Assembly (NCBI GenBank): GCA_902614355.1 | Contig: CACMKP010000006.1 | Span: 1-64,000 of the forward strand | Length of the DNA stretch: 64,000 nt | Direction of reading: 5' to 3' | DNA from: an uncultured Pelagibacteraceae bacterium | Lineage (GTDB): Bacteria > Pseudomonadota > Alphaproteobacteria > Pelagibacterales > Pelagibacteraceae | In this document: piece by piece, positions 19,987 to 30,175 of the stretch | Layout of the letters: each line of letters opens with the position of its first letter | Numbering within the stretch: the first letter of the stretch is position 1 | Notes under the pieces: model-generated | Databases searched by the model: none | Seen by the model: only the letters and a program-made list of their open reading frames with translations | Told to the model about the DNA's origin: nothing | Program-made: the position numbers and the translations under genes

Positions 19987-21318
19987 ATGGATCCATTGAT
20001 TATAGCATTAATTGTTGCGATTTTTACTTTATTGGTACTTTTTTCTGGAATTCCAATTGCTTTTGGTTTGAGTTTTGTTTCGATTGCTTTGTTAGTTACA
20101 TTTGAGGGAGTTCAAATGCTTGACGTATTTGCTGAAACATTTTTTGCAGGATTAAATTCTTTTGTTCTTCTTTCCATACCAATGTTTATTTTAATGGGAA
20201 TGGCTGTTGCCAATTCTCCTGCAGGAAAAGATTTATACACAGGCTTGGATAGATGGCTTTGGAGAGTACCAGGTGGATTAGTAATTTCTAATATTGGTGC
20301 TTGTTCAATTTTTGCCGCTTTAAGTGGATCGAGCCCTGCAACTTGTGCAGCAATTGGAACAATGGGAATACCTGAAATGAGGAAAAGAGGGTACTCCGAC
20401 CAAATCGCAACAGGAACTATTGCAGCTGGAGGAACCTTAGGAGTTTTAATTCCTCCTAGTATTGTTTTAATTGTTTATGGAATTGCAACAGGCACATCAA
20501 TAGGTAGATTATTTTTATGCGGTCTTGTACCTGGATTCATGTTAGCAGGTATGTTTGCGATTTGGGCGCTAATACATAGCTATTTCATTGATAAGGATGC
20601 AGCAAAAGCTTTAAGGAATAGAGTAAGACCAACTTTAAAGGAAAAACTTGAAGTATTACCAAGAATTCTTCCTTTCTTAGCTATTATTGCGGGTGTTTTG
20701 TATGTTCTTTATGGAGGGGTCGCAACACCATCCGAAGCATCTGGAGTAGGGGCATTCTTAGTTTTTGTATTGATTGCGGTAGTTTACAAAATTTATCAAC
20801 CAAGCAAAATATGGAACATTGTTAAAGTTTCAATGAAAGAAAGTGTGATGATAATGTTTATCATTGCTGCATCATATCTTTTTGCTTTTACTCTCTCACA
20901 ACTTTATGTAACTCAATCTTTAGCACAGAGTATGGTTGAATTAAGTTCAAACAAATGGGTTGTGTTCATTTTAATAAATATATTTCTTTTAATAGCTGGT
21001 TTTTTTTTACCACCAGTTGCAGTCATTGTAATGACTTCAGCTATATTATTACCAGTAATTACCACTTTAGGGTTTGATCCATATTGGTTTGCAATAGTAT
21101 TTACAATTAATATGGAGATTGGCTTAATTACACCACCAGTTGGACTAAATCTTTATATTATTAAAGGAATTACCCCAGACGTTAGTTTGTCAGAAATTTT
21201 AAAAGGGTCTATACCATTCATGATAATTATGGCTTTAGCTATAGTAATTTTATGTATTTTTCCTGAGATTGTTACATGGTTACCTGATAAAATAATGGGT
21301 AAAGACCTTGGATTCTAA
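19987..21318 (+). CDS. TRAP transporter large permease (DctM family)
   Basis: FSGIPIAFGLSF, GSSPATCAAIGTMGIPEMRKRGY, AAGGTLGVLIPPSIVLIVYGIATGTSIGRLF, LITPPVGLNLY. Confidence 0.95.
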   Translation: MDPLIIALIVAIFTLLVLFSGIPIAFGLSFVSIALLVTFEGVQMLDVFAETFFAGLNSFVLLSIPMFILMGMAVANSPAGKDLYTGLDRWLWRVPGGLVISNIGACSIFAALSGSSPATCAAIGTMGIPEMRKRGYSDQIATGTIAAGGTLGVLIPPSIVLIVYGIATGTSIGRLFLCGLVPGFMLAGMFAIWALIHSYFIDKDAAKALRNRVRPTLKEKLEVLPRILPFLAIIAGVLYVLYGGVATPSEASGVGAFLVFVLIAVVYKIYQPSKIWNIVKVSMKESVMIMFIIAASYLFAFTLSQLYVTQSLAQSMVELSSNKWVVFILINIFLLIAGFFLPPVAVIVMTSAILLPVITTLGFDPYWFAIVFTINMEIGLITPPVGLNLYIIKGITPDVSLSEILKGSIPFMIIMALAIVILCIFPEIVTWLPDKIMGKDLGF

Positions 21319-22312
21319 AAAAGAAATAAATAGAAAAATATCAGTTGCTCCAATGATGGATTGCACAGATAGGCACGATCGATTCTTCTTAAGATTGATG
21401 AGTAAAAATGTGATGCTCTATACTGAAATGGTAGCAACAAAATCAGCAATTCACGGTGATAGAAAAAAAATTTTGTCTTTCAGTCCCGAGGAAAAACCTC
21501 TTGCCTTACAGGTTGGTGGTTCCAATAAAGATGAACTAGCAGAAGTTGCTAAAATTGGAGAAGACATGGGGTATGATGAAATAAATATTAACCTTGGATG
21601 TCCTAGCAAAAAAGTTCAAAAAAATAAATTTGGTGCATGTTTAATGAAAGAACCAGAGTTAGTAGCTGAGTGTATAAACTCAATGGTAAATACTTGCAAA
21701 ATTCCAGTAACTGCTAAAACACGTATTGGTTTTGATGATGTAGAAGATTTTGATTATCTAAATAATTTTATTAGACAAATGAGAGATGCAGGAACACAGA
21801 CATTTATTTTGCATGCAAGAAAAGCAATGCTAAGTGGATTATCTCCAAAACAAAATTTGAATATTCCAAAGTTAAACTACGATATGGTTTACAAAATTAA
21901 AAAAGAAAATCCAAATTTAGAAATTATAATTAATGGAGGCATAACCAAAGTAAGTGAAATAAAAGATCATTTAAATTATTGTGATGGTGTAATGATTGGT
22001 AGATCTATTTATCAAAATCCATATTCTCTCGTGGAAATAGAAAAAGAAATTTTTAATGTCGTCAATAGCCCCACAAGAGAAGAAGTTGTTCAAAAACTTT
22101 TAGAGTATTTAGATAAAGAAGTTAAAGAGGGTACCAAAGTTAATCACATAATGAGACACACAGTTGGACTATATCATGGTCAAGTTGGATCTAAAGAATG
22201 GAAAAGGTATTTAAGTGATAATATGATGGCAAGAGACTCTGATTTTCAAAAAGCAAAACATATTATGACTATTGTTCAAAATAATGAAAAAGCAAATCAA
22301 ACAAGTCAGTAA
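21308..22312 (+). CDS. dusA: tRNA-dihydrouridine synthase A
   Basis: SVAPMMDCTDRHDRFFLRL, GCPSKKVQKNKFGACLM, RIGFDD, INGGI; apparent TTG start overlapping upstream gene. Confidence 0.92.
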   Translation: MDSKKEINRKISVAPMMDCTDRHDRFFLRLMSKNVMLYTEMVATKSAIHGDRKKILSFSPEEKPLALQVGGSNKDELAEVAKIGEDMGYDEININLGCPSKKVQKNKFGACLMKEPELVAECINSMVNTCKIPVTAKTRIGFDDVEDFDYLNNFIRQMRDAGTQTFILHARKAMLSGLSPKQNLNIPKLNYDMVYKIKKENPNLEIIINGGITKVSEIKDHLNYCDGVMIGRSIYQNPYSLVEIEKEIFNVVNSPTREEVVQKLLEYLDKEVKEGTKVNHIMRHTVGLYHGQVGSKEWKRYLSDNMMARDSDFQKAKHIMTIVQNNEKANQTSQ

Positions 22313-23148
22313 TGGAAATAATTGATTTAGGTGAGTTAATAAACTTATTATTTGTCTTAGGTGTTGCAGCAGCAGTCGCAGGTTTTTTAGCTGGCTTACT
22401 AGGTGTTGGTGGAGGAATAATTATGGTTCCTGCTTTATACTATGCTTTCACAGTTTTAGATTTTGATATTGTAACAAGAATGCATTTGTCAGTTGGTACT
22501 TCTTTAGCAATAATAATTCCAACTTCTATTATTTCTACAAAAACACATATGGAATATGATGCAGTAGATTTTAAAATGGTTAAATCATTTGGTATTTTTA
22601 TTTTATTTGGAGTAATCGCTGGAACTTTCTTAGCTGTGAACTTAAAAACTGCAGCTTTAGTTTTATTCTTTTCTATATTTGCCTTTATTGTAGGTTTATT
22701 TTTTATTTTTTTGAGAGAAAAACTTCTTGAAAATCCAAAAGAGATTTCTGATTTAGTAAAAAATATTTCCGGGATTGTAATAGGCTTCATTTCAGTGCCT
22801 CTTGGAATTGGTGGTGGTTCGTTAATGGTGCCTTTTATGAGAACATTTGGTTATGATATTAGAAAATCCATTGGAACAGCCGCTGCAGTAGGATTTTTGA
22901 TTGCTGTAAGTGGTAGCATAACAATGATTTTAGGGGGTAAAATAATTGATAATGTTAATACTCCTTTTAGTATTGGTTACATAAATTTATTAGGTTTTCT
23001 TGTATTTGTACCAGTAACAACAGTCATGGCTCGTATAGGTGCTAAAGCAGTTTATCGAATTGATAAAAAATTATTGAGTAAAATTTTTGGAACTTTCTTA
23101 ATTATAGTGTCTATTAGATCATTTATTGAGTATCTGAATATCAGTTAA
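22312..23148 (+). CDS. TauE/SafE family sulfite-exporter-like permease
   Basis: GFLAGLLGVGGGIIMVPALYY and internal repeat GIGGGSLMVPFM. Confidence 0.9.
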   Translation: MEIIDLGELINLLFVLGVAAAVAGFLAGLLGVGGGIIMVPALYYAFTVLDFDIVTRMHLSVGTSLAIIIPTSIISTKTHMEYDAVDFKMVKSFGIFILFGVIAGTFLAVNLKTAALVLFFSIFAFIVGLFFIFLREKLLENPKEISDLVKNISGIVIGFISVPLGIGGGSLMVPFMRTFGYDIRKSIGTAAAVGFLIAVSGSITMILGGKIIDNVNTPFSIGYINLLGFLVFVPVTTVMARIGAKAVYRIDKKLLSKIFGTFLIIVSIRSFIEYLNIS

Positions 23149-23357
23149 AATTTATCTTGATCAGTGCCCCATTTAATTTTGTTCCAAATCCTTTCGTGAA
23201 AATAATAGAAAAAAAGTGGTATTATCGATCCAACTCCTAGTATTCCTGCGACTTTGAAAGAACCTGTAAAAATATATCCAAACAGCATCCAGTATACAAA
23301 TATAAGAAATCTCCAAGAAAAAGTTTTTGCTACTGACCTTATTTTTTTGTCTGCCAT
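23145..23357 (-). CDS. DUF2061 family small membrane protein
   Basis: RSVAKTFSWRFLIFVYWMLFGYIFTGSFKVAGILG..YYFHERIWNKIKWG. Confidence 0.8.
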   Translation of the reverse strand: MADKKIRSVAKTFSWRFLIFVYWMLFGYIFTGSFKVAGILGVGSIIPLFFYYFHERIWNKIKWGTDQDKF

Positions 23358-23391
23358 TTAACAGTATTTAATTCTGCTTAAAAGATGGGGT

Positions 23392-23423
23392 AAGGGTGGT
23401 TTCAGTCTCCCTCTGCCACCCTT
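23392..23423 (-). ncRNA. candidate structured 5' leader element upstream of the DUF2061 gene
   Basis: Minus-strand AAGGGUGG-CAG-AGGGAGA-CUG-AAA-CCACCCUU nested stems followed by ACCCCAUC; in a 151-bp gap, long for this window. Confidence 0.35.
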
Positions 23424-23508
23424 GATAAAAATGTATTTGATTCTTAAAAAAACATAAAACTCGTAATAATTGAATTTATTAGTTGTTGATAAATAGATTA
23501 GAGAAAGA

Positions 23509-24963
23509 TTATATTTTTTGGTCGTATTCTCCAATTTTACCAGTTTTTTGTAATAATTTATCAATAAATTCAAATATCTTTTTTTTTCTTTCATCAGAAG
23601 TTGGGCTCTCAGTAACAACCACTAGCGAAGGTTTATTTGATGAAGCTCTAATTAAGCCCCAGGATCCATCATTAAATGAAAATCTTACTCCATTTACAGT
23701 AATAATTTCTGTTATTTCTTGTTGGTCGATTTTAGTTTTATTATTTTTTATATTTTCAATTTCCTTTACAAGTTGATTTACCACCTCATACTTTTCATTA
23801 TCTTTGCAAAACGGCGCCATTGTAGGTGATTGAAATGTTTTTGGTAACTCATCCATTATTTCACTAATTTTTCTATTATCGTTATCAAGTAAGTGACACA
23901 CTTGGATGGCTGAATTGATACCATCATCATATCCATACCCTAGAGGTTGATTAAAAAAGAAATGCCCACTTTTCTCAAAACCGGCTAGCGCTTTTTCATT
24001 ATGAACTTTTCTTTTAATATGGGAATGACCTGTCTTCCAATAAATCGTTTGGCATTGATTATCTTTTAATATTTTGTCGTTAGAATATAAGCCTGTTGAT
24101 TTGACATCTACAATGAATTTAGAATTTTTATGAGTATTAGAAAGATTTCTTGCAATTAAAAGACCAATTTTATCTGAAAATATCTCATTGCCTTTATCAT
24201 CTATCACTCCCAATCTATCACCATCGCCATCAAAACCAAAACCAATATCAGCATTATTTTCTTTTACAAATTTTGATATTTCATGAAGCATTTCTAAATC
24301 TTCTGGATTTGGATTATATTTTGGAAATGTCCAATCTAATTTACAGTCTAATTCAATTACATCACAACCTATTCCCCTTAGAATATCAGGTGCGAAAATA
24401 CCTGCAGTACCATTTCCACAGGCAACAACAGCCTTTATCTTTTTTTTAATTTTATTTTTTTTTATTAAATCGTCTTTATATACTTGTTGAAAATTGCTTA
24501 TTTGTTTTTCACTTCCACTGCCTGTCAAAAAGCTTTTATTTAATGTAATTTCTTTTAACTCTTTCATCTCATCTGGTGCATGGGTTAATCCTTTTTTGAT
24601 GCCCATTTTAACACCAGTCCAACCATTTTCGTTATGGCTGGCAGTTATCATTGCAACTGCATCTGAATTTAAATTAAATTGAGCAAAATAAACCATTGGA
24701 GATAATGACAATCCTACATCTTCGACATTACATCCTGTTAAAATAAGACCCTTCTTAAACGCTTTTTTAATTTCTTCACTGTAAGATCTATAATCATGAC
24801 CCACTATTACTCTCGGATCATTTTTTTTTGTGTGTTTTATAATTTGTGATCCGAATCCTTTCCCTAGACTCGTCATTCCATCCAAATTTATATCTTTCTC
24901 ATACAACCATCTGGCATCATATTCTCTAAAACCGTAGGGACTTATTTTTAAATTTTCAGACAT
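23509..24963 (-). CDS. phosphomannomutase/phosphoglucomutase
   Basis: FREYDARWLYE, ITASHNENGWTGVKMG, GFGFDGDGDRLGVID, KSGHFFF. Confidence 0.92.
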   Translation of the reverse strand: MSENLKISPYGFREYDARWLYEKDINLDGMTSLGKGFGSQIIKHTKKNDPRVIVGHDYRSYSEEIKKAFKKGLILTGCNVEDVGLSLSPMVYFAQFNLNSDAVAMITASHNENGWTGVKMGIKKGLTHAPDEMKELKEITLNKSFLTGSGSEKQISNFQQVYKDDLIKKNKIKKKIKAVVACGNGTAGIFAPDILRGIGCDVIELDCKLDWTFPKYNPNPEDLEMLHEISKFVKENNADIGFGFDGDGDRLGVIDDKGNEIFSDKIGLLIARNLSNTHKNSKFIVDVKSTGLYSNDKILKDNQCQTIYWKTGHSHIKRKVHNEKALAGFEKSGHFFFNQPLGYGYDDGINSAIQVCHLLDNDNRKISEIMDELPKTFQSPTMAPFCKDNEKYEVVNQLVKEIENIKNNKTKIDQQEITEIITVNGVRFSFNDGSWGLIRASSNKPSLVVVTESPTSDERKKKIFEFIDKLLQKTGKIGEYDQKI

Positions 24964-25042
24964 AATTGTTAATTACTTACATTTTTTTAGATTTTTTTAT
25001 TGATAATTTTTTTGCCACGTTCTATAAATGTTCTATTGATTT

Positions 25043-25090
25043 GTTGTTTATATAGTATATTAACACCAAACGCACACAACATATAGTTGT
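25043..25090. promoter_or_regulatory. two NrdR-box-like sites upstream of nrdAB
   Basis: CACAACATATAGTTGT (25075-25090) and a weaker TTTATATAGTAT site; ATATAG cores 31 bp apart, matching three helical turns. Confidence 0.5.
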
Positions 25091-25124
25091 TTTCGTTAAA
25101 ATAACAAATATAATACATTTATTT

Positions 25125-27065
25125 ATGAATAAAATAGTATCGCTAGCAATAAAGAAAGCTGTCTCTGAATATAACCCTAAGGTTGAAAAAGTCGAAAGTG
25201 ATAACAGGCCAGATCTATTCTCACTTAATAACGAAACTGAACTTTTTCAAAATGATAGAGGTATCATAATTAAAATCGACCGATCAAGAGATGCAAATCT
25301 AACTGATTTTGGAAAAGCAACTTTAAAAGATAGATATCTTGGTCACAACGAGTCTTTCCAAGATTTATTTGCAAGAGTTGCTAGCACTTACGCTGATGAT
25401 AATTTACATGCTCAAAGAATTTATAACTACATAAGTAAATTGTGGTTTATGCCAGCAACACCTGTTTTATCAAATGGTGGCACAAAAAGAGGTTTACCTA
25501 TTTCATGTTTTCTTAATGAGGCTTCCGATAGTTTAGGAGGTATACTTGACCTTTGGAGTGAAAATGTTTGGTTAGCTGCAAAAGGTGGTGGTATTGGTAG
25601 TTACTGGGGAAATTTAAGATCTATCGGAGAAAAAATTGGTAAAGTAGGAAAAACTTCTGGAATTATTCCTTTCATAAAAGTTATGGACTCTTTAACTATG
25701 GCAATAAGTCAAGGTTCATTAAGAAGAGGATCAGCAGCTTGTTATCTTCCAATTGATCATCCTGAGATTGAAGAATTTATGGAAATGAGAAGACCAACAG
25801 GTGGTGATCCAAATAGAAAAGCTCTTAATTTACATCATGGTGTTTTAGTTACTGATGCATTTATGAGAGCTGTTGAAAACGATGAAGAATGGGCATTGAA
25901 AAGTCCAGCTGACGGGTCCATTCAACAAACAATTTCTGCAAGAAATTTATGGATAAGATTATTAACAGCTAGAATTGAAACTGGAGAGCCTTATATTATT
26001 TACATCGACACAGTTAACAGACAAATCCCACAACATCATAAACTTGCAAACTTAACGGTTAAAACATCCAATCTTTGTAGTGAAATAACTTTACCCACAG
26101 GAGTGGATAAAGATGGAAGAGACAGAACAGCTGTTTGTTGCTTGTCATCTTTAAATTTAGAAAAATACGATGAGTGGAAAGATGAACCAAACATGATTGC
26201 AGATGTAATGAGATTTTTAGATAATGTTTTATCTGACTTCATTAGTAAAGCTCCTGAACAATTCAAAGATGCCAAGTACTCAGCAGAAAGAGAAAGAAGT
26301 GTAGGTCTTGGTGTAATGGGTTTTCATTCTTTCTTACAAAAAAAGAGAATCCCACTTGAGTCAGTAATGGCAAAATCTTGGAATAAAAAAATATTCAAAC
26401 AAATCGATGAACAAGTTAATAAAGCTTCTAAAGATTTGGCGGAAGAAAGAGGCGCTTGTCCAGATGCAGCTGAGTACGGATACATGGAGAGATTCTCAAA
26501 TAAAACTGCAATAGCTCCAACTGCATCAATTTCAATTATTTGTGGAGGTGCTTCACCAGGCGTTGAACCAATTGCAGCAAACAGTTATACTCACAAAACC
26601 TTGTCAGGGTCTTTTAATGTTAGAAATAGATATCTTGAAGAGATACTCGAAAGTCATGGTAAAAATGATGATGAGACTTGGTCTACAATTACTACAAACC
26701 AAGGTTCAGTTTCCCACTTAGATTTTTTAACTGATCTTGAGAAAGATGTTTTTAAAACTGCATTTGAATTAAATCAAAAATGGATTATTGAACTAAGTGG
26801 AGATCGAACTCCGTATATCTCTCAAGCACAATCAGTTAATTTATTTTTGCCAGCGGATGTTCATAAAAAAGAATTACATAGAATTCATTTCGATGCATGG
26901 AAAAAGGGTCTTAAAAGCCTTTATTACTGTAGATCGAAGTCAATTCAAAGAGCTGAAAATATCAATAATGCTAACTCAACTGATATTACAGCCAATGTAT
27001 ATAAATCAAAAAAAAAACAATCTAACGAACAACCAGAATACGAGGAGTGTTTATCATGTCAGTAG
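25125..27065 (+). CDS. nrdA: class I ribonucleoside-diphosphate reductase, alpha subunit
   Basis: MPATPVLSNGGTKRGLPISCFLN, NLCSEITLPT, SISIICGGASPGVEP, C-terminal CLSC. Confidence 0.95.
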   Translation: MNKIVSLAIKKAVSEYNPKVEKVESDNRPDLFSLNNETELFQNDRGIIIKIDRSRDANLTDFGKATLKDRYLGHNESFQDLFARVASTYADDNLHAQRIYNYISKLWFMPATPVLSNGGTKRGLPISCFLNEASDSLGGILDLWSENVWLAAKGGGIGSYWGNLRSIGEKIGKVGKTSGIIPFIKVMDSLTMAISQGSLRRGSAACYLPIDHPEIEEFMEMRRPTGGDPNRKALNLHHGVLVTDAFMRAVENDEEWALKSPADGSIQQTISARNLWIRLLTARIETGEPYIIYIDTVNRQIPQHHKLANLTVKTSNLCSEITLPTGVDKDGRDRTAVCCLSSLNLEKYDEWKDEPNMIADVMRFLDNVLSDFISKAPEQFKDAKYSAERERSVGLGVMGFHSFLQKKRIPLESVMAKSWNKKIFKQIDEQVNKASKDLAEERGACPDAAEYGYMERFSNKTAIAPTASISIICGGASPGVEPIAANSYTHKTLSGSFNVRNRYLEEILESHGKNDDETWSTITTNQGSVSHLDFLTDLEKDVFKTAFELNQKWIIELSGDRTPYISQAQSVNLFLPADVHKKELHRIHFDAWKKGLKSLYYCRSKSIQRAENINNANSTDITANVYKSKKKQSNEQPEYEECLSCQ

Positions 27066-28072
27066 CAGAAAAAAATAAGGTGGAGAAAAAAGAAATTATA
27101 CAACCAAAAAAAATGGGTTTATTAGTAGAAAACCCCGTATACAAACCATTTAGATATCCATGGTGTTATGATGCATGGTTAACACAACAAAGAATTCACT
27201 GGTTACCAGAAGAAGTACCACTTGGTGATGATGTACGTGATTGGCAAAAAAATTTATCACAACCTGAAAAAAATTTGGTCACTCAAATATTTAGATTTTT
27301 CACTCAAGCAGATGTTGAAGTTAACAACTGTTATTTGAGACACTACACAACGGTATTTAAACCAACAGAAGTATTAATGATGATGACAGCTTTTGCAGCA
27401 ATGGAAACAGTTCACGTAGCTGCATATTCACATTTATTAGACACAATTGGGATGCCTGAGTCAGAGTATTCAGCATTTATGAAATATAAAGAAATGAAAG
27501 ATAAATATGATTACATGCAAGGTTTTAATGTAAACTCAAAAGAAGACATCGCAAAGACAGTTGCAGTTTTTAGTGCTTTTACTGAGGGTCTACAATTATT
27601 TGCTAGTTTCGCAATTCTTTTAAATTTTCCAAGACATAATAAATTAAAAGGAATGGGACAGATAGTAACGTGGTCTGTTAGAGACGAAACTCTTCATTGC
27701 AATTCAATGATTAGAATTTTTAAAGAGTTTATAAAAGAGAATCCAGAAATCTGGACACCAAAGCTAAAAAAAGAACTTTATGAAGCTTGCAGAACAATTG
27801 TTGAGCATGAAGATGCATTTATAGACTTAGCTTTTGAAATGGGTCCAATGGAAGGTTTAACTGCACAAGAGGTTAAAGATTACATAAGATTTATTGGAAA
27901 TAGAAGATTGGTCCAATTAGGTTTAGAACCAATATATGATGTAGAAAAAAATCCACTTGGATGGCTTGACACAATGCTTAATGCCGTTGAGCACATGAAC
28001 TTCTTTGAAGGTCGTGCTACAGAGTATTCTAAAGCATCAACACAAGGAACTTGGGTTGAAGCTTTTAGTTAA
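27056..28072 (+). CDS. nrdB: ribonucleoside-diphosphate reductase, beta subunit
   Basis: TQADVEVNNCYLRHY, ETVHVAAYSHLLDTIGMPE, VRDETLHC; start likely ATG 27056 (ORF listed from 27047). Confidence 0.95.
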   Translation: MSVAEKNKVEKKEIIQPKKMGLLVENPVYKPFRYPWCYDAWLTQQRIHWLPEEVPLGDDVRDWQKNLSQPEKNLVTQIFRFFTQADVEVNNCYLRHYTTVFKPTEVLMMMTAFAAMETVHVAAYSHLLDTIGMPESEYSAFMKYKEMKDKYDYMQGFNVNSKEDIAKTVAVFSAFTEGLQLFASFAILLNFPRHNKLKGMGQIVTWSVRDETLHCNSMIRIFKEFIKENPEIWTPKLKKELYEACRTIVEHEDAFIDLAFEMGPMEGLTAQEVKDYIRFIGNRRLVQLGLEPIYDVEKNPLGWLDTMLNAVEHMNFFEGRATEYSKASTQGTWVEAFS

Positions 28073-28123
28073 TTTTTAAATAAATTACTAGATAGAGGGC
28101 CATAAATTATCTAATATAGTTAG

Positions 28124-28372
28124 ATGATTATCTCACCTTGTATAAGTATTTGTAAAACAGACCCTGTAACGGGTTATTGTTATGGGTGTGGAAGGACTAA
28201 TGAGGAAAAAAAAAATTGGAAACTCAGTGAAACAACTGACGAATGGAAGAAAAAAAATCTTATAGAAATCAAAAGTAGACTTAATGGCTGGCAATTAAAA
28301 AGCTTTGAGGAGTCGTATAAAAATAAAGTTGAAAACGGTATTTCTCTTTTTAAAAAAGAAATGCTTAAATAA
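28124..28372 (+). CDS. DUF1289 domain protein
   Basis: SPCISICKTDPVTGYCYGCGRTNEEKKNW. Confidence 0.85.
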   Translation: MIISPCISICKTDPVTGYCYGCGRTNEEKKNWKLSETTDEWKKKNLIEIKSRLNGWQLKSFEESYKNKVENGISLFKKEMLK

Positions 28373-28419
28373 ATTAATTTTGACCAAATTATACAATTTA
28401 AAAACTAACAAATTTACTA

Positions 28420-29046
28420 ATGAAATATAAGAAATATTTTAGAAAGACAAGCCTTAAGCAAAAAGGCCATGGAGATTTTCTTTTAAACGAGGTTAGAAAA
28501 GAAAAACCAAAAATTTTTTTAGAGATAGGAGTTTTTCATGGAGTTACTGCAAGGAATGTATGTGAACTACTTTATCAAATTAACAAAGATGATTTTAAAT
28601 ATATTGGCCTAGATTTATTTGAAGAAAATAATGAAAATATAAATGAAGTTATTCCAAATAATACATTCACCAATCCTTTTAAGAATATTTACTTTAAGTA
28701 TATAAAAAAACAGAATCCATACAGTTTAGTGTCTGTTAAAGATTTACTTAGAAAATTTGAAGAAAATGTCCACCTGATCAAAGGAAATTCAAATAAAATT
28801 TTAAAAAAAATTAATATGAGCAAAATAGACTATGTATTTTTAGATGGTGGTCACGAATATAATACAGTGAGGAATGATTTAGAAAATTGCATTGATGTTA
28901 TCAATAAAGGTGGAACAGTTTTGTGTGATGACTATAGTTTAGTTACTACTCCAGATGTTAAAAAAGCTGTTGATGAATTTATAAAAGAAAATCAATATAA
29001 TGTTGAAATATTATGTGATAACCGTTTTGCGAAAATTCAAAAATAA
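28420..29046 (+). CDS. class I SAM-dependent methyltransferase (Methyltransf_24-like)
   Basis: IFLEIGVFHGVTARNV, YVFLDGGHEYNTVRNDLENCIDVINKGGTVLCDDY. Confidence 0.75.
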   Translation: MKYKKYFRKTSLKQKGHGDFLLNEVRKEKPKIFLEIGVFHGVTARNVCELLYQINKDDFKYIGLDLFEENNENINEVIPNNTFTNPFKNIYFKYIKKQNPYSLVSVKDLLRKFEENVHLIKGNSNKILKKINMSKIDYVFLDGGHEYNTVRNDLENCIDVINKGGTVLCDDYSLVTTPDVKKAVDEFIKENQYNVEILCDNRFAKIQK

Positions 29047-29050
29047 AAAA

Positions 29051-30175
29051 TTATCTCTGATTTAATTGTAAAACTTTTCTGTGTTTATTACCTTTATAGC
29101 TTGCAAGAGGCCTAATTAACTTATTTGCAGCATGTTGTTCCATAATATGAGCTGACCAACCTGTAATTCTTGAAATTACAAATATTGGTGTAAAAAAATC
29201 TGTATCAAATCCCATTAAGTGGTAAGTAGGTCCTGTAGGATAATCTACATTTGGGTGTATATTTTTTCTATCGATCATAACCTTTTCAACAATATCGTAA
29301 ATTTTTTCAAATTTTTTGTCTTTTTTAATCTTCGCGACTTTGGCAAAGTATTTCCTCATAGTTGGGACTCTTGAGTCGCCAGATTTATAAACTCTATGGC
29401 CAAAACCCATCACAACTTCCTTATTAGCGAGCGCATTATTTATCCACTTTAATGCATTTTTAGGACTTTTAATTTTATTCATCATATGCATAACTTCTTC
29501 ATTAGCTCCACCATGAAGAGGACCTTTTAAACTTGCTATTGCACCAGTTATAGCACCATGAATATCTGATAAACTACTTGTTATAGTTCTCGCTGTAAAT
29601 GTTGAAACATTGAAACTGTGTTCAGCATATAAAATTAAAGATACATCGAAAGCTTTTACAATTTCTTTTTGAGGAACTTTTCCAAAGCACATATGAAAAA
29701 AATTCTCAGACATATTTAAATTTTTTTTAGGTTTGATTATACTTTTACCTTTTCTTATTCTATAAAATGCTGCCAAAGCAGTTGGTGTTTTTGCTAAAAT
29801 TCTTATCGCCTTTCTCATGTTTGCTTCAGGTGAAGAGTCTGTCGTCTCTTTATCCTCTAAACCCATGATACTTACCGCAGTCCTAGCCACATCCATTGGA
29901 TGAGACTTTTTAGGCATTTTTTTAATAAATGAGTATAGATCTTTAGAGAGGTCTCTATTATTTCTCTCCTCTTTTTCAAATTTTTTTAATTGTATTGAGT
30001 TTGGTAAATCTTTATTTAAAATTAAATATGCAACTTCTTCAAATTTACAATATTCGCATAGATCTTGAGCTGCATAACCTCTATATGTAAGAGAATTTAT
30101 TTCAGGCATAACTTTTGAAACTTCTGTCTCATCAACAACTATTCCAAGTAAACCTTTTTTTATGTCGTCACTCAT
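29051..30175 (-). CDS. prpC: 2-methylcitrate synthase / citrate synthase family
   Basis: HSFNVSTFTARTITSSLSDIHGAITGAIASLKGPLHGGANE, GFGHRVYKSGDSR; operon with prpB and prpD. Confidence 0.9.
   Translation of the reverse strand: MSDDIKKGLLGIVVDETEVSKVMPEINSLTYRGYAAQDLCEYCKFEEVAYLILNKDLPNSIQLKKFEKEERNNRDLSKDLYSFIKKMPKKSHPMDVARTAVSIMGLEDKETTDSSPEANMRKAIRILAKTPTALAAFYRIRKGKSIIKPKKNLNMSENFFHMCFGKVPQKEIVKAFDVSLILYAEHSFNVSTFTARTITSSLSDIHGAITGAIASLKGPLHGGANEEVMHMMNKIKSPKNALKWINNALANKEVVMGFGHRVYKSGDSRVPTMRKYFAKVAKIKKDKKFEKIYDIVEKVMIDRKNIHPNVDYPTGPTYHLMGFDTDFFTPIFVISRITGWSAHIMEQHAANKLIRPLASYKGNKHRKVLQLNQR

Noticed and set aside
22440-22790. 116-aa minus-strand ORF inside the TauE/SafE gene
   Set aside because: Lys/Ile-rich shadow translation of a membrane protein gene; the plus-strand gene is well supported.
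23358-23618. 86-aa minus-strand ORF spanning the intergenic hairpin
   Set aside because: Overlaps the end of the phosphomutase gene in another frame; ends in a translation of the hairpin (GGRGRLKPPLPHLL), so not a credible protein.
27047-27065. Possible frameshift or fusion between nrdA and nrdB
   Set aside because: Ordinary short overlap; NrdA ends in a credible CLSCQ tail and NrdB has its own ATG at 27056.
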